A stretch of 64,000 nucleotides of DNA from Elusimicrobiota bacterium (GTDB taxonomy: Bacteria > Elusimicrobiota > Elusimicrobia > Elusimicrobiales > UBA9959). Positions 42,926 to 52,400 of the stretch are shown here, in pieces. Position numbers and translations under genes: made by a program. The stretch's first letter is position 1, and every line of letters begins with the position of its first letter. Under the pieces are notes generated by a model. The model was given only the letters and a program-made list of their open reading frames with translations, had not been told where the DNA came from and did no database searches. The stretch is from positions 62,001 to 126,000 of the forward strand of contig JAGVVD010000011.1 in assembly GCA_019135865.1 (NCBI GenBank). Direction: 5' to 3'.

Positions 42926-45570
42926 GAAAGAACAACGCCTACCTTTTCGGCAGGAGCCTGCGCCGCTCCGGCCCCTGGACGCCCGCCGAGGTGGAGAAGA
43001 TCTGCCGCCGCGCCCGCGCCGCCGCCGCGCCGCTGGCCGCGGCCTCCCCGGAATACGTGCTGGACACGCTTGACGCGGTGGGCCGCTTCTGCGGCGACAA
43101 AAAAGGGGCGTGGTACCGCGGGGCCTTCCGGGAAATGAAAGAGTACTCCGGCTTTTCGGCGGAGACGGTCGCCCTGCTGCTGGATTCCCTGCCGCGGATG
43201 TTCAGCCGCGCCGAGACGGAGAAACGGCTCGCCCTGGAAGTCGGCCTGCCCGGCGCGCTGGAAGGCTGCGTGCCTCGCGACGGCTACGCGGGCGAGGTGA
43301 CCGCCTCGCCCCGCGGCGCGGTGCTGCACGTCACCGCCGGCAATGTCTTTATCGGGGCGATAGATTCGCTGCTGATGGGGATGCTCACGCGCAACGCCAA
43401 CGTGGTAAAGGCCTCCAGCGGCGGCGGCGCCGCCATCGCCCATTTCGCCCGCGCGCTGAAAAAATGCGACCGCCGGGGACTGCTCGCCTCCTCGGTGGCC
43501 GTGCTCGAATGGCCCGGCGGCGCGCGGGAGCTGGAGCTGGCCGCGGCCAGCTCCGTGGACGCCGTCATGGTCTGGGGAGGGGAACAGGCGGTCTCCGCCT
43601 GGCGCTCCGCCGCCCCTTCGACGGTGCACGTGGCCGGCTTCGGCCCCAAGATGAGCCTGGCCGTGGTGATGCCTTCGGCGCTGGCCGCGGAGGGCGCGGC
43701 CGCGGTGGCGGAAAAGATAGCCCGCGACGCCAGTTTCGCCGAGCAGCAGGCCTGCTCCTCCCCGCAGGACGTCTTCATAGTGGACCCGGCGCTGCGCCGC
43801 CGCGATCCCCTGGCCCGGGAATTCCGGCTGGCCCTGGCCGCCGGCTTCAGGAAGGCCGCAGCCGAGATCCCGCCCGGCCCGCTCTCTTTCGACGAGCAGG
43901 CCGAACTCACCCGCGCGCGCGGCCTGGCCAAGATAGACGCCGCGGCCGGCGCGGCCGCGCTCGAAAGCGCCTTCCCTTCCACGGACTGGACCGTCATAGC
44001 GGAGAAGGACGCCCGGTTCAGGCCCTCGCCGCTCAACCGGACGCTTTACCTTAAATGCGTGGATTCGCTGGGCGACGTTGCGAAGGCCGTGGCCGCCCGC
44101 CGCGGCATGATACAGACCGCCGGCGTCGCGGGGACGCTGGCCGAGCGGCGGGAGGTGGCCCGCCGCCTGTCGCCGCTGGGCGTGGCCCGGATCACCCGGG
44201 CCGGCGCCATGCTCGAAGCCCCGCCCGGCTCGCCTCACGACGGCACCTTCCCGATGCGGGAGCTGGTGCGGTTCACCGGCGTGGAGGGCGCGCCCTCGGC
44301 TGTCGACGTCCTTTCCGAACTGACGGAGCACGCGCGTTCGAAGAGCCCTTTCTACCGGAAGCACCTGCGCGGCGTGCCTCCGATAGTTTCCGAAGAGGGA
44401 TTCCGCAAGGTGCCCCTGCTTACCAAGGACCATATCCTGGCCAATAGCCCGCCGGACAGTACGGCCATGTTCACCGCCCCGGTGCGCGGCGGCGTCTACT
44501 TCGCCAGCGGCGGCTCCACCGGCAGCCCGAAATACATCTTCTTCGAGGACCGCGAGCACGATAAGGTCTCCCGCTTTTTCGCGGCCAGCATGATGAGCGC
44601 CGGCCTGACCGGCGAGGACAGGGTGGCCAATCTCTTCGTGGCCGGCAATCTCTGGTCCAGCTGGCTCGGCGTCGAGCGGGCGCTGGCGCTGACGCCGGCC
44701 GTCTCGGTGCCGGTGGGCAGCGCGCTGCCGCTGCCGGTCATAGCGGCCTACCTGCGCGATTTCAAAGTGACCGTGATAGTCGGCCTGCCGTCCTTCCTGC
44801 TTAAGTTCGCCGAGTTCATACGGGAGCACAGGAAGGAGTATCCTTTCCCGCTCAGGACCATCCTTTTCGGCGGAGAATACGCCGGGCCGGAGATGGTGCG
44901 CTTCTTCAGGAGCGTCTTCCCCGGCGTGAGCGTGCGTTCCGTCGCCTACGCCTCCGTCGACGCGGGCATGATCGGCTACCAGTGCCCGCATTGCCCGGGC
45001 GCGGTGCACCATCTCTTCGAGTCCGGGCAGTACATGGAGATCCTCGACCCCGCCACCGGCCTGCCGGTCAAGCCCGGCGCCACCGGCGAACTGGTCGTCA
45101 CGGTGCTGCAGAAGCGGCATATGCCCATCATCCGCTTCAGGGTGGGGGACCTCGGCCGCTGGGTGGAAGGCCCGTGCCGCTGCGGCCGCGCCGACCGGCG
45201 CTTCGAGATACTCGGGCGCTGCGACGACCGCATCCACGCCGGCGGGGCGCATATCTTCGTCGGCGACATCTCGCGCGCGGTGGCCTCGGTCAGGGGGCTG
45301 AGCCTGAATTTCCAGCTGGAGATCTCCGCCGGCAAGGGCGGCGACCGCCTGAAGCTGCGCGTGGAGACGCGCGGCGCGGCGCCGGCCCCGAAGGGCACGG
45401 AGGCGGCGCTGCTGGCCGCCCTGAGGAAGAACTGCCGGGACATGGCGGATTCGTTGGACATGAAGTGGCTGGCGCCGCCGGAGCTGGAAGTGCTGCCGGC
45501 GGGCGCGATAGAACGAGTGGCGCGCACCGGCAAGATCCGGCGCGTCATCGACCGCCGCGTGAAGGCCTGA
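42922..45570 (+). CDS. LuxC-like acyl reductase fused to a PaaK-like CoA ligase
   Basis: The protein has 882 residues in two parts. Residues about 1-450 are LuxC-like (aldehyde dehydrogenase superfamily): SPRGAVLHVTAGNVFIGA and the nucleophile region FAEQQACSSPQDVF with Cys at about 277. Residues about 465-882 resemble phenylacetate-CoA ligase: RGGVYFASGGSTGSPKYIFF (about 520-539, AMP loop), then RFRVGDLGRWVEGPCRCGRA and KIRRVIDRR near the end. The fusion joins acid activation and reduction, so an acyl or aryl acid could be converted to an aldehyde on one polypeptide, with the LuxE-like protein as a second activating unit. No stop or frameshift separates the two halves. Confidence 0.85.
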   Translation: MRKNNAYLFGRSLRRSGPWTPAEVEKICRRARAAAAPLAAASPEYVLDTLDAVGRFCGDKKGAWYRGAFREMKEYSGFSAETVALLLDSLPRMFSRAETEKRLALEVGLPGALEGCVPRDGYAGEVTASPRGAVLHVTAGNVFIGAIDSLLMGMLTRNANVVKASSGGGAAIAHFARALKKCDRRGLLASSVAVLEWPGGARELELAAASSVDAVMVWGGEQAVSAWRSAAPSTVHVAGFGPKMSLAVVMPSALAAEGAAAVAEKIARDASFAEQQACSSPQDVFIVDPALRRRDPLAREFRLALAAGFRKAAAEIPPGPLSFDEQAELTRARGLAKIDAAAGAAALESAFPSTDWTVIAEKDARFRPSPLNRTLYLKCVDSLGDVAKAVAARRGMIQTAGVAGTLAERREVARRLSPLGVARITRAGAMLEAPPGSPHDGTFPMRELVRFTGVEGAPSAVDVLSELTEHARSKSPFYRKHLRGVPPIVSEEGFRKVPLLTKDHILANSPPDSTAMFTAPVRGGVYFASGGSTGSPKYIFFEDREHDKVSRFFAASMMSAGLTGEDRVANLFVAGNLWSSWLGVERALALTPAVSVPVGSALPLPVIAAYLRDFKVTVIVGLPSFLLKFAEFIREHRKEYPFPLRTILFGGEYAGPEMVRFFRSVFPGVSVRSVAYASVDAGMIGYQCPHCPGAVHHLFESGQYMEILDPATGLPVKPGATGELVVTVLQKRHMPIIRFRVGDLGRWVEGPCRCGRADRRFEILGRCDDRIHAGGAHIFVGDISRAVASVRGLSLNFQLEISAGKGGDRLKLRVETRGAAPAPKGTEAALLAALRKNCRDMADSLDMKWLAPPELEVLPAGAIERVARTGKIRRVIDRRVKA

Positions 45571-45589
45571 CGCCGCCGCGGCTGACCGC

Positions 45590-45703
45590 GGAGAACTATG
45601 CCGGGTGCTGGCGGGGGCTCACCACGAAAAAACGCCGCTCGCACACCGTGCTCGCGCTCCGACCTCGGCCCTCGCGCTCGTATGCGCCTCCGCTCCGCGA
45701 GGA
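45590..45703 (+). repeat. Dispersed intergenic repeat, copy C
   Basis: GGAGAACTAT starts this copy, as in copy A at 4665. The core CGCTCGCACACCGTGCTCGC with CTCGCGCTCGTATGCG (45672-45687) follows, and the copy ends near CCGCTCCGCGAGG. It fills much of the gap between the Lux-like operon and the aminopeptidase gene. Confidence 0.7.
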
Positions 45704-45776
45704 GCAAAGCACCGTCAGCTGCGGCGCATCCATCCCCCGGTCGTCTCCTGATGTGACCCGCCGCGGACCGCTTTGG

Positions 45777-45782
45777 TAGAAT
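45777..45782 (+). promoter_or_regulatory. -10 box of the aminopeptidase gene
   Basis: TAGAAT (5 of 6), 46 nt upstream of the ATG at 45829. A TGTGAC at 45752 is a weak -35 with a long (19-nt) spacer. Confidence 0.35.
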
Positions 45783-45828
45783 GATTCGGAGGGGCCGGCG
45801 CCCCCCGAGATCGAAACAGGAGGAGAAC

Positions 45829-47034
45829 ATGAGCGTTTACACCCCGAGACAACTGGAGAAGTACGCCGACGCCCTGATCTGGGGCCTGACCGCCGCCCGC
45901 CCCAAGCCTTTCAAAAAGTACGACAATATCCTGGTCCGCTGCGACCTGGAGGCCAGGGAACTGGGCGAGGTCGTCCACCGCAAGCTGGTCAAGCGCGGCT
46001 TCAACGTGGTCTTCAATTTCCTCTCCACCCCGGCCATAGAGCGTTCCTTCTACGAACATTCCGACGAGAGGCAGCGCGGCTTCCTCGGGTCCTGGGATAA
46101 GGAGCTCTACAACAACCTCAACGGTTACGTCTACATCAACGCCCCCGCCTCGCTGACCCATCTCAAGGACATAGACACCAAGCGGCAGTCGCAGGCGGCC
46201 ATCGCCCGCAAGCCGCTCTGGGAGATACGCAACAGGCGCGAGGGGAAGGGACAGTTCGCCTGGACCCTCTGCACCTACCCGACGGAGGAGCTGGCGAAGC
46301 AGGCGAAGCTCTCCCTGAAGGAGTACGCCGCGCAGATAGCCAAGGCCTGCTACATAAACGAGCCCGACCCGGCCAAAAAGTGGAACAGCATCTTCAAAGA
46401 AGTGACGGCCATCAAGAAATGGCTCAACGCCCTGCCGATAGACACCATCCGCACCGAATCGGCCTCCATGGACTTCGAAGTGAAACTGGGCGACCGCCGC
46501 AAGTTCCTCGGGGTGAGCGGCCACAATATCCCGAGCTTCGAGATCTTCACCTCGCCGGACTGGCGCGGCACGCGCGGCGTCTACTACGCCAACCTGCCGA
46601 CCTTCCGCGGCGGCAACTACGTGGAGAGGATACGCCTGGAGTTCAAGGACGGACGCGCCGTGAAGATCTCCGCGGCCAGGGGACAGGACTATGTCCGCAA
46701 GGTCATGGCCACCGACAGGGGCGCCGCGCAGATAGGCGAGTACTCGCTGACCGACCGCCGGTTCTCCAAGATAGACAAGTTCATGGCCGACATACTTTTC
46801 GACGAGAACCATGGGGGGAAGCACGGCAACTGCCACGTCGCCATCGGCAGCGCCTATACCGACACCTACGCCGGCGATCCGTCGAAACTGACCAAAGAGG
46901 CCAAGGCGAAGCTGGGCTACAACGACTCGGCCGTGCACTGGGACATGATCAATACCGAGGACAAGAAGGTCACCGCGACGCTGAAGAACGGGAAGAAAGC
47001 GACCATATACGAGAAGGGCCAGTTCAAGTACTGA
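45829..47034 (+). CDS. M29 family metalloaminopeptidase
   Basis: The 401-residue protein is of the usual length for M29 (aminopeptidase T/S) enzymes, which remove N-terminal residues with two metal ions in the cytoplasm. Conserved late blocks are DENHGGKHGNCHVAIGSAYT and YNDSAVHWDMI, the latter providing His and Asp ligands. The central DFEVKLGDRRKF.G.SGHNIP resembles the family's substrate-side segment. AGGAGGAG lies just before the ATG at 45829; the open frame to 45781 crosses the promoter. Single gene with its own terminator. Confidence 0.9.
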   Translation: MSVYTPRQLEKYADALIWGLTAARPKPFKKYDNILVRCDLEARELGEVVHRKLVKRGFNVVFNFLSTPAIERSFYEHSDERQRGFLGSWDKELYNNLNGYVYINAPASLTHLKDIDTKRQSQAAIARKPLWEIRNRREGKGQFAWTLCTYPTEELAKQAKLSLKEYAAQIAKACYINEPDPAKKWNSIFKEVTAIKKWLNALPIDTIRTESASMDFEVKLGDRRKFLGVSGHNIPSFEIFTSPDWRGTRGVYYANLPTFRGGNYVERIRLEFKDGRAVKISAARGQDYVRKVMATDRGAAQIGEYSLTDRRFSKIDKFMADILFDENHGGKHGNCHVAIGSAYTDTYAGDPSKLTKEAKAKLGYNDSAVHWDMINTEDKKVTATLKNGKKATIYEKGQFKY

Positions 47035-47056
47035 GCCCCGCGCGGCGCCGCCGCCG

Positions 47057-47087
47057 GAGGGCCGCCCGCGGGCGGCCCTCTTTCTTT
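47057..47087 (+). terminator. Rho-independent terminator
   Basis: GAGGGCCGCC / GGCGGCCCTC arms around CGCG, followed by TTTCTTTT. Confidence 0.8.
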
Positions 47088-47122
47088 TGTGGCCCACCGC
47101 TTAATTTGGAATAATGTAATAC

Positions 47123-48370
47123 ATGAGCACACTGATGGCGGCGTTAAAGACGGAACGCGGGCGGCACGTGGCGCGCGGCGTCTTCCTGGCGGGTTTCTCG
47201 GCCACCTTCCTCTTCTGCGGCTACGAGTTCATCCGCTCGCCCGCCGAATCCATCTTCATGGCCCATTTCAGCGCGGCCGACAAACCCTACGCGCTGAGCG
47301 TGGTGCCTTTCTTCATGGCGGCCATGATCTACCTCTACGGGCGCTCGCTCTCGGCCTTCGGCGGCTCGCGCACCATGGTCGGTTCCATGCTGGTCTCGGC
47401 CGCCGGCCTGGTCGGCCTCTATTTCGCCGTGGGCCTTCTCGGCAAGCCCGCCGCCTTCCTGCTCTACGTCTTCAAGGAATCCTATGTCGTGATAATCTCG
47501 GAGCAGTACTGGTCCTTCATCAACAGCGTGCTGCGCGACGAGGAAGGCAAGGTCTTCAACGGCCCCGTGGCCGGCCTGGGCGCGCTGGGCTCGCTGCTGG
47601 GCGGCTTCTTCCTCAGCCGTTACGTGGCCGGCTTCGGCACCGAGGCCTTCATCCTCTTCTCCGCCGTCATGTTCTTCCCGGCGGCCGTGCTCATACGAGG
47701 GGCTTACGCGCAGGCCGGAGAGCCGCAGCCCTCGCGCGAGGAGGCCGGCGGCCGGCTCGGCCACGTGCACCTGAGCATACTGAAACAGAACCGCACCGTG
47801 CTCTTCATCGCCCTCGTCATTTTCAGCGCCCAGGTGGTGGCCACCATGCTGGACATGCGCTTCTCGCTGCTGGTGCAGGACGCCCTGCCGGACAAGGACC
47901 TGCGCACGGCCTACCTGGGCTCCTTCTGGATGTGGGTCAACGGCTTCTCGTTCGCGATGCAGTTCATCATGGCGCCGCTGCTGCTGCGCTGGGTGCCGAC
48001 CCGCGGCATACAGGCGGCCATCCCGGCCGTGCACATCGCGGCCTGCGCGCTGCTGCTCGTCGCCCCGTCGCTGGCCCTGGCCGCCGGCGCTTTCCTGCTC
48101 TTCAAGGGGATGGACTATTCCATCTTCCGGGCCTCCAAGGAGACGCTCTACATCCCGTTCTCCTACGACACCCGCTACCGCGCCAAGCAGGTGGCCGACG
48201 CCTTCACCTACCGCTTCTCCAAGGGTTTCACTTCCATGGTCCTCTCGGCGGTGAAGGCCTCGGGCGGCATGCCCGGCGGGGCCTACGCGGCGGCGGCGCT
48301 GCTCTTCGCGGCCGCCTGGCTGGGGCTGTCGTTCCCGATGACGGCGAAGCGGGAAACCGCGGCCGCCTGA
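47123..48370 (+). CDS. NTP/NDP-exchange-type (AAA family) transporter-like membrane protein
   Basis: The 415-residue protein has about 11-12 membrane helices. The segment DYSIFRASKETLYIPFSYDT and the following AKQVADAFTYRFSKG match the AAA (ATP:ADP antiporter) family signature, which usually reads KEMLYIP. In Chlamydiae and rickettsiae these carriers import host nucleotides. Relatives of unknown substrate also occur elsewhere, so exchange of ATP for ADP here is not established. The region before the ATG is AT-rich (ATAATGTAATAC) with no Shine-Dalgarno, so the mRNA may be leaderless. Confidence 0.75.
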   Translation: MSTLMAALKTERGRHVARGVFLAGFSATFLFCGYEFIRSPAESIFMAHFSAADKPYALSVVPFFMAAMIYLYGRSLSAFGGSRTMVGSMLVSAAGLVGLYFAVGLLGKPAAFLLYVFKESYVVIISEQYWSFINSVLRDEEGKVFNGPVAGLGALGSLLGGFFLSRYVAGFGTEAFILFSAVMFFPAAVLIRGAYAQAGEPQPSREEAGGRLGHVHLSILKQNRTVLFIALVIFSAQVVATMLDMRFSLLVQDALPDKDLRTAYLGSFWMWVNGFSFAMQFIMAPLLLRWVPTRGIQAAIPAVHIAACALLLVAPSLALAAGAFLLFKGMDYSIFRASKETLYIPFSYDTRYRAKQVADAFTYRFSKGFTSMVLSAVKASGGMPGGAYAAAALLFAAAWLGLSFPMTAKRETAAA

Positions 48371-48390
48371 ACCGGCCCGCCCGGAAGCGA

Positions 48391-48421
48391 AAGAGCCGCC
48401 CGCGGGCGGCTCTTTTCTTTT
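48391..48421. terminator. Bidirectional terminator
   Basis: AAGAGCCGCC / GGCGGCTCTT arms around CGCG, followed by TTCTTTT. It separates the transporter from the convergent PorV-like gene. Confidence 0.8.
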
Positions 48422-48436
48422 GCCGGGACCGGCCCG

Positions 48437-49432
48437 TCAGTAGTTCAGGGTCAGGGACATGCGGTGGGCGACGCCGAGGTCGCCGTGGGGGGAGAAGGAA
48501 TAATCCAGGCTGTAGATGTCGTGCCGGAAACCGGCGCCCAGGCCGACGTTGCGGAAGCCCGAGTTCTCGGTGAGGGCGCGCGTGTTGAAGCCGGCGCGCA
48601 GCGCCGCCTCGGTGCGCCTGCCGAAGGGCACGCGGAGCTCGCCGCCCATGGCGAGCCAGGGGTAATTGTCCCTCGGGTAGACGAAATCGGCGGTGAAATC
48701 GAGGTGCCTGCCCAGGTGCGTGACGCTGCCGAGCTTCAGGACCAGCGGCAGCGGCGCCTCCTCTTTGTCGTGGCGCAGGCTGCCCATTATGTTCTGCGCG
48801 AGCATGCTCAGGCGGAACCTGTTCTCGAAGAAGTAAGGGAAGAGGAGGCCGATGTCCGCGGAGATGGTGTTGTCGCTGGCCAGGATCTTGGAACGCACCA
48901 GTTTGCCGTTGGCGCCCAGCACGAACCTCTCTTCGGGATCGCGGTTGAAGCCGGTGATGTAGCAGGCGAAGCCCACGCTCAGCGACACGTCGTAGGGACT
49001 GAAGGAGCCGATGTCCGCGGCGTTCTCGTCGGTCCTTTTGATGCTCCCGGCGGAGAAATGCTTGGCTGCCATGCCCCAGGCGCCGACGTCTCCCGCGTTC
49101 TGGGCGTAGGAGAAGTAGTTCATGGACATGTCCGCCATGTACAGGGAGTGCATGAGGAAAAGGGACTGTTTCTTTATGTGGATGAGCCCGGCCGGGTTCC
49201 ATTCGATGGAGGAGGCGTCCCCGACGAGGGAAGTGTAGGCCTCGCCGAGCGCGGCGCCCCTGGCGCCGGCCATGACCTTGAGGAACTGGCCCGAGGAGGT
49301 CCCGACCGCGGCGGAGTCGAAACCCGCCCCGGCGGCGGGGGCGCAGGGGAGCGTCAGCGCGGCCAGGCACAGGAGGGCGGTCCCCGCCAGGAAGGCGGGT
49401 CCGGCCGCGGTCATGGTCCGGGTCCCGTTCAT
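48437..49432 (-). CDS. PorV/PorQ family (UPF0164) outer-membrane protein, second copy
   Basis: The 331-residue protein has a long signal peptide (about 1-37, ending AAGAG). The family opening GTSSGQFLKVMAGARGAALGEA and the SSIEWNPAGL motif are clear. The rest is a beta-barrel pattern ending in SLTLNY. I chose the ATG at 49432, which follows the FN3 gene's stop by 1 nt, with GGAG about 7 nt upstream; the frame's further N-terminal extension lies inside the FN3 gene. It pairs with the giant FN3 protein as the first copy does with the TIG protein. Confidence 0.85.
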   Translation of the reverse strand: MNGTRTMTAAGPAFLAGTALLCLAALTLPCAPAAGAGFDSAAVGTSSGQFLKVMAGARGAALGEAYTSLVGDASSIEWNPAGLIHIKKQSLFLMHSLYMADMSMNYFSYAQNAGDVGAWGMAAKHFSAGSIKRTDENAADIGSFSPYDVSLSVGFACYITGFNRDPEERFVLGANGKLVRSKILASDNTISADIGLLFPYFFENRFRLSMLAQNIMGSLRHDKEEAPLPLVLKLGSVTHLGRHLDFTADFVYPRDNYPWLAMGGELRVPFGRRTEAALRAGFNTRALTENSGFRNVGLGAGFRHDIYSLDYSFSPHGDLGVAHRMSLTLNY

Positions 49433-49433
49433 C

Positions 49434-52400
49434 TCAGCGCTCCACCGCCACTTTGAAGAGCTTGCCGCCGGCGTCCGGCGGTTTAATGAAGGCCAGGTAG
49501 ACCCCGCTGGCCACTTCCCCGTTGCGTTCGTTCTTGCCGTCCCAGCTGGCCGTACCGTCCTGCCCGGTGCGCAGTTCCCTGACCAGTTCACCCAGTATCG
49601 TGTAGATCTTTATGCCGGTACCGGCGGGCAGGCCGGCGAAACGCATGACGCCGGCCCTGGAGGAGGGCCGGTACGGGTTGGGGTAGATCTTGAGCCCCGT
49701 CGTACCGCTGCCGGGCACGGAGATCATGATCTGGAAAGTCGAGAGGTGCCAGGTCTGGGCCCTCACGATGTTCGCGGCCGTGTCGGAGACGGACGGGAGC
49801 GGCACCCAGCCCCCGCTGACCGGGTCGTAGAGGGCCAGGACCAGCCGCGACCTGTCCGTTCCCGCCGGGAGATCGTCGACGCGGTAGGGGACCTCGAGCG
49901 TCACGGCCTCCAGTACGACTACCGGGGGGAAATGAGTGACCTCCAGGCCTATGCCCGTCGGCAGCAGGGTCCCGGCGTTGGCCGGGGCCGAAGGCAGGGA
50001 GGCCTCCGGGGCTATCCTGATGCGGGTGGAGCCGCTCAGGCCGCCGGCCGGCACTATGATGGTGTAGTCGCCGTAGTAGGTCGGCAGCGAGACCGTGGTA
50101 TCCACCCCGTAAGGGGCCGTCCCCTTCCGGTCGGCCAGGGTGACGGTGGAGCCGGTCAGGGTGAAGGAGGAGCGATGGACGCCGCCGCGGCTTATGGCCT
50201 GCGCCCGCGTCCAGTAGGTGGCGCCAGTCAGCAGTCCCGTGAAATAGAGGGTGGTGGTCCCGTCCGCCACGCCCGAAGAGTACAGGACGGAGAAATCCTC
50301 CGTCGTGGAGACCTCCACGGCGTAAGAAGTCCCGTACTGGTTGTCCCCGTTCTCCCAGTGCACGCTGAAGGCGTCCAGTTTAAGGCCGGAGATGGCGTCG
50401 TCCTGCGCCAGCGCCTGCGGGGTGGCCGGCAGCGTCAGCGGCGCCGGCAGAGGGGTGAAAGCGGTCGGGACGCCGGTATGGTTGAGGGCGGCGATCTGCG
50501 CGTAGTAGGAGGCGTTGGAGATCAGCCCGTCGAACCAGGCGCTGGTCTCGCGCGTGGTCGAGGAATGCACCGCCGAGGCGAAATCCGGACGCGTGGAGAT
50601 CCGTACCTCGTATTCGGTGTCGGGAGGCGGCGGGTTCAGGTCCCTGTCCCAGTTTATCGTGACGGAGGACTTGCCTATGCCCGAAGGCGCCGCGGCCGCG
50701 GGGAGGAAGGCCAGGGTGGCCATGGGTTCGAAGGTGTAAGGCCCTTCCTGTATCCCCAGCCGGTTGAACGCCGTCACCCAGAAATAATAGGTGGTATTGG
50801 GGAAAAGCCCCGAAGTGCTGAGCGCCAGGTTGTAGGTGTCCGAACTGGTCACCGGGGCGTTGTCCGGGTTCTCCCAGTCCGGCGCGGTCGTAGTGACCAC
50901 CCTGTAGCGGGTGTCGGGCGGATTGTCCCCGGCCGTCCAGTTGACGGTGATGGAACCCGTGCTCAGGAAGGAGAAATCCGCCTGCTCCGGCGGTATGGCT
51001 CGCGTCACGGTGGAGCCCAGTACCGAGAAGCGCTTGTCCCCGTCGCGGGCCAGCGTACCGAGCCGGAAATAGTACGAGGTGTCGGGCGCCAGTCCCGTCA
51101 GCGCGAGCGTGGAGACCGAGATCTCCGCCGTGACCGAGGAGAAGGCTATGGCGTCGAACCCGGGCTGGAGCGAGGCTTCCAGCGAGTAACCCCAGGCGCT
51201 GTCCGGCGGCGGCTCCGGCGGCAGCGCGACCCAGGTGACCGCGGCGCTGGAATAGAAGACGCCGCTGAATTTCCCCCCGGCGGCCGCCTGGGGGAGAGTG
51301 TAGTCCTCGGAGGGCGTCGCCAGCGTGTAGACGGTGGTCCCCGAGAACACGGGTCCGGCGCGGAAATAATAGAAAGTATTGGGGTCCAGCCCTTCTACCG
51401 AGGCGGAGCCGGCGTCCCCGTCCGGTTCGAAGGTCTCCGCCGCGATGAGAGTGAAGGAGAAATAGGTGGAAGCCTGCACCGCGTAGCCGTCGGAGCCCAC
51501 TGGTCCGAAAGTCACCGTGGCGCTCGTGCTCCAGACCCGGTAGAGCGTGACCAGCGGCAGCGGGTCGGCCGCCAGCGTGGCCTTGTAGCCGAGGTCGCTG
51601 TAATTGGGGGTGAAGTCCCAGTTCAGGGCGGCTATGCGCAGGTAATAGGTCGTGCTCTGCCTGAGCGAGTCGAAGCGGAGGGAACCGCCGGAGGGGGCCG
51701 GGGCCGAAGTGAAATACACCTCCGCGCCGGAGCCGAAAGGCCCGGTGGAGCGCTCGAGCACGTAGCCGAGGCAGTTGTCGTTCTCGAGGTAGCTGACCGA
51801 AATGAAGGTCTGCCCTACGGCCAGCGGGGGGGTCACGTCCTGCGCGAGCTCCACCAGGTCCGCCAGCGTGATGGTGGAGACGGCAGCGGCGTAATTGCCC
51901 TCCAGGACGGAGTTCAGGGAGCCTCCCCTGAAATACCAGGTCGTGTTGGCCCGCAGTCCTTCTACCGAAAGCGAGTTCCAGGCCAGGTCGAAGGTGCGGC
52001 TGGAGATCACCGTGGCCCCCGGGTCCAGGCCGAAAGCCGCGGAGGTCGAAGCCTGCAGTTCGTAACCGGCGGCCCCGCCCGCCAGCGCGTCCCACGAGAA
52101 CGAGGCGGAGTTTATGTGCCTGGAGACCAGCCCGAAAGCCGAGATCGAAGAGGCCCGCGTGGTGAAGGATTCCACATAGGTGAAATTGGGGACCCCGTTC
52201 CAGTTGAGCGCGCCGGCCTTGTAGTAATAGGTCGTGTTCATCAGCAGGCCTTCTACCGTCAGTTCTCCCGCGGCGGCATTATCCGTGGCGGAGTAGTGCA
52301 CCGTCCCCGTGAAGAGCTGGGAGGTGGATACGAGCAGCGCGTAGCCCTCCGCGTCCCCCTCCTGGACCCCCGAGGCCATCGGCGTCCAGGAGACCGCCGC

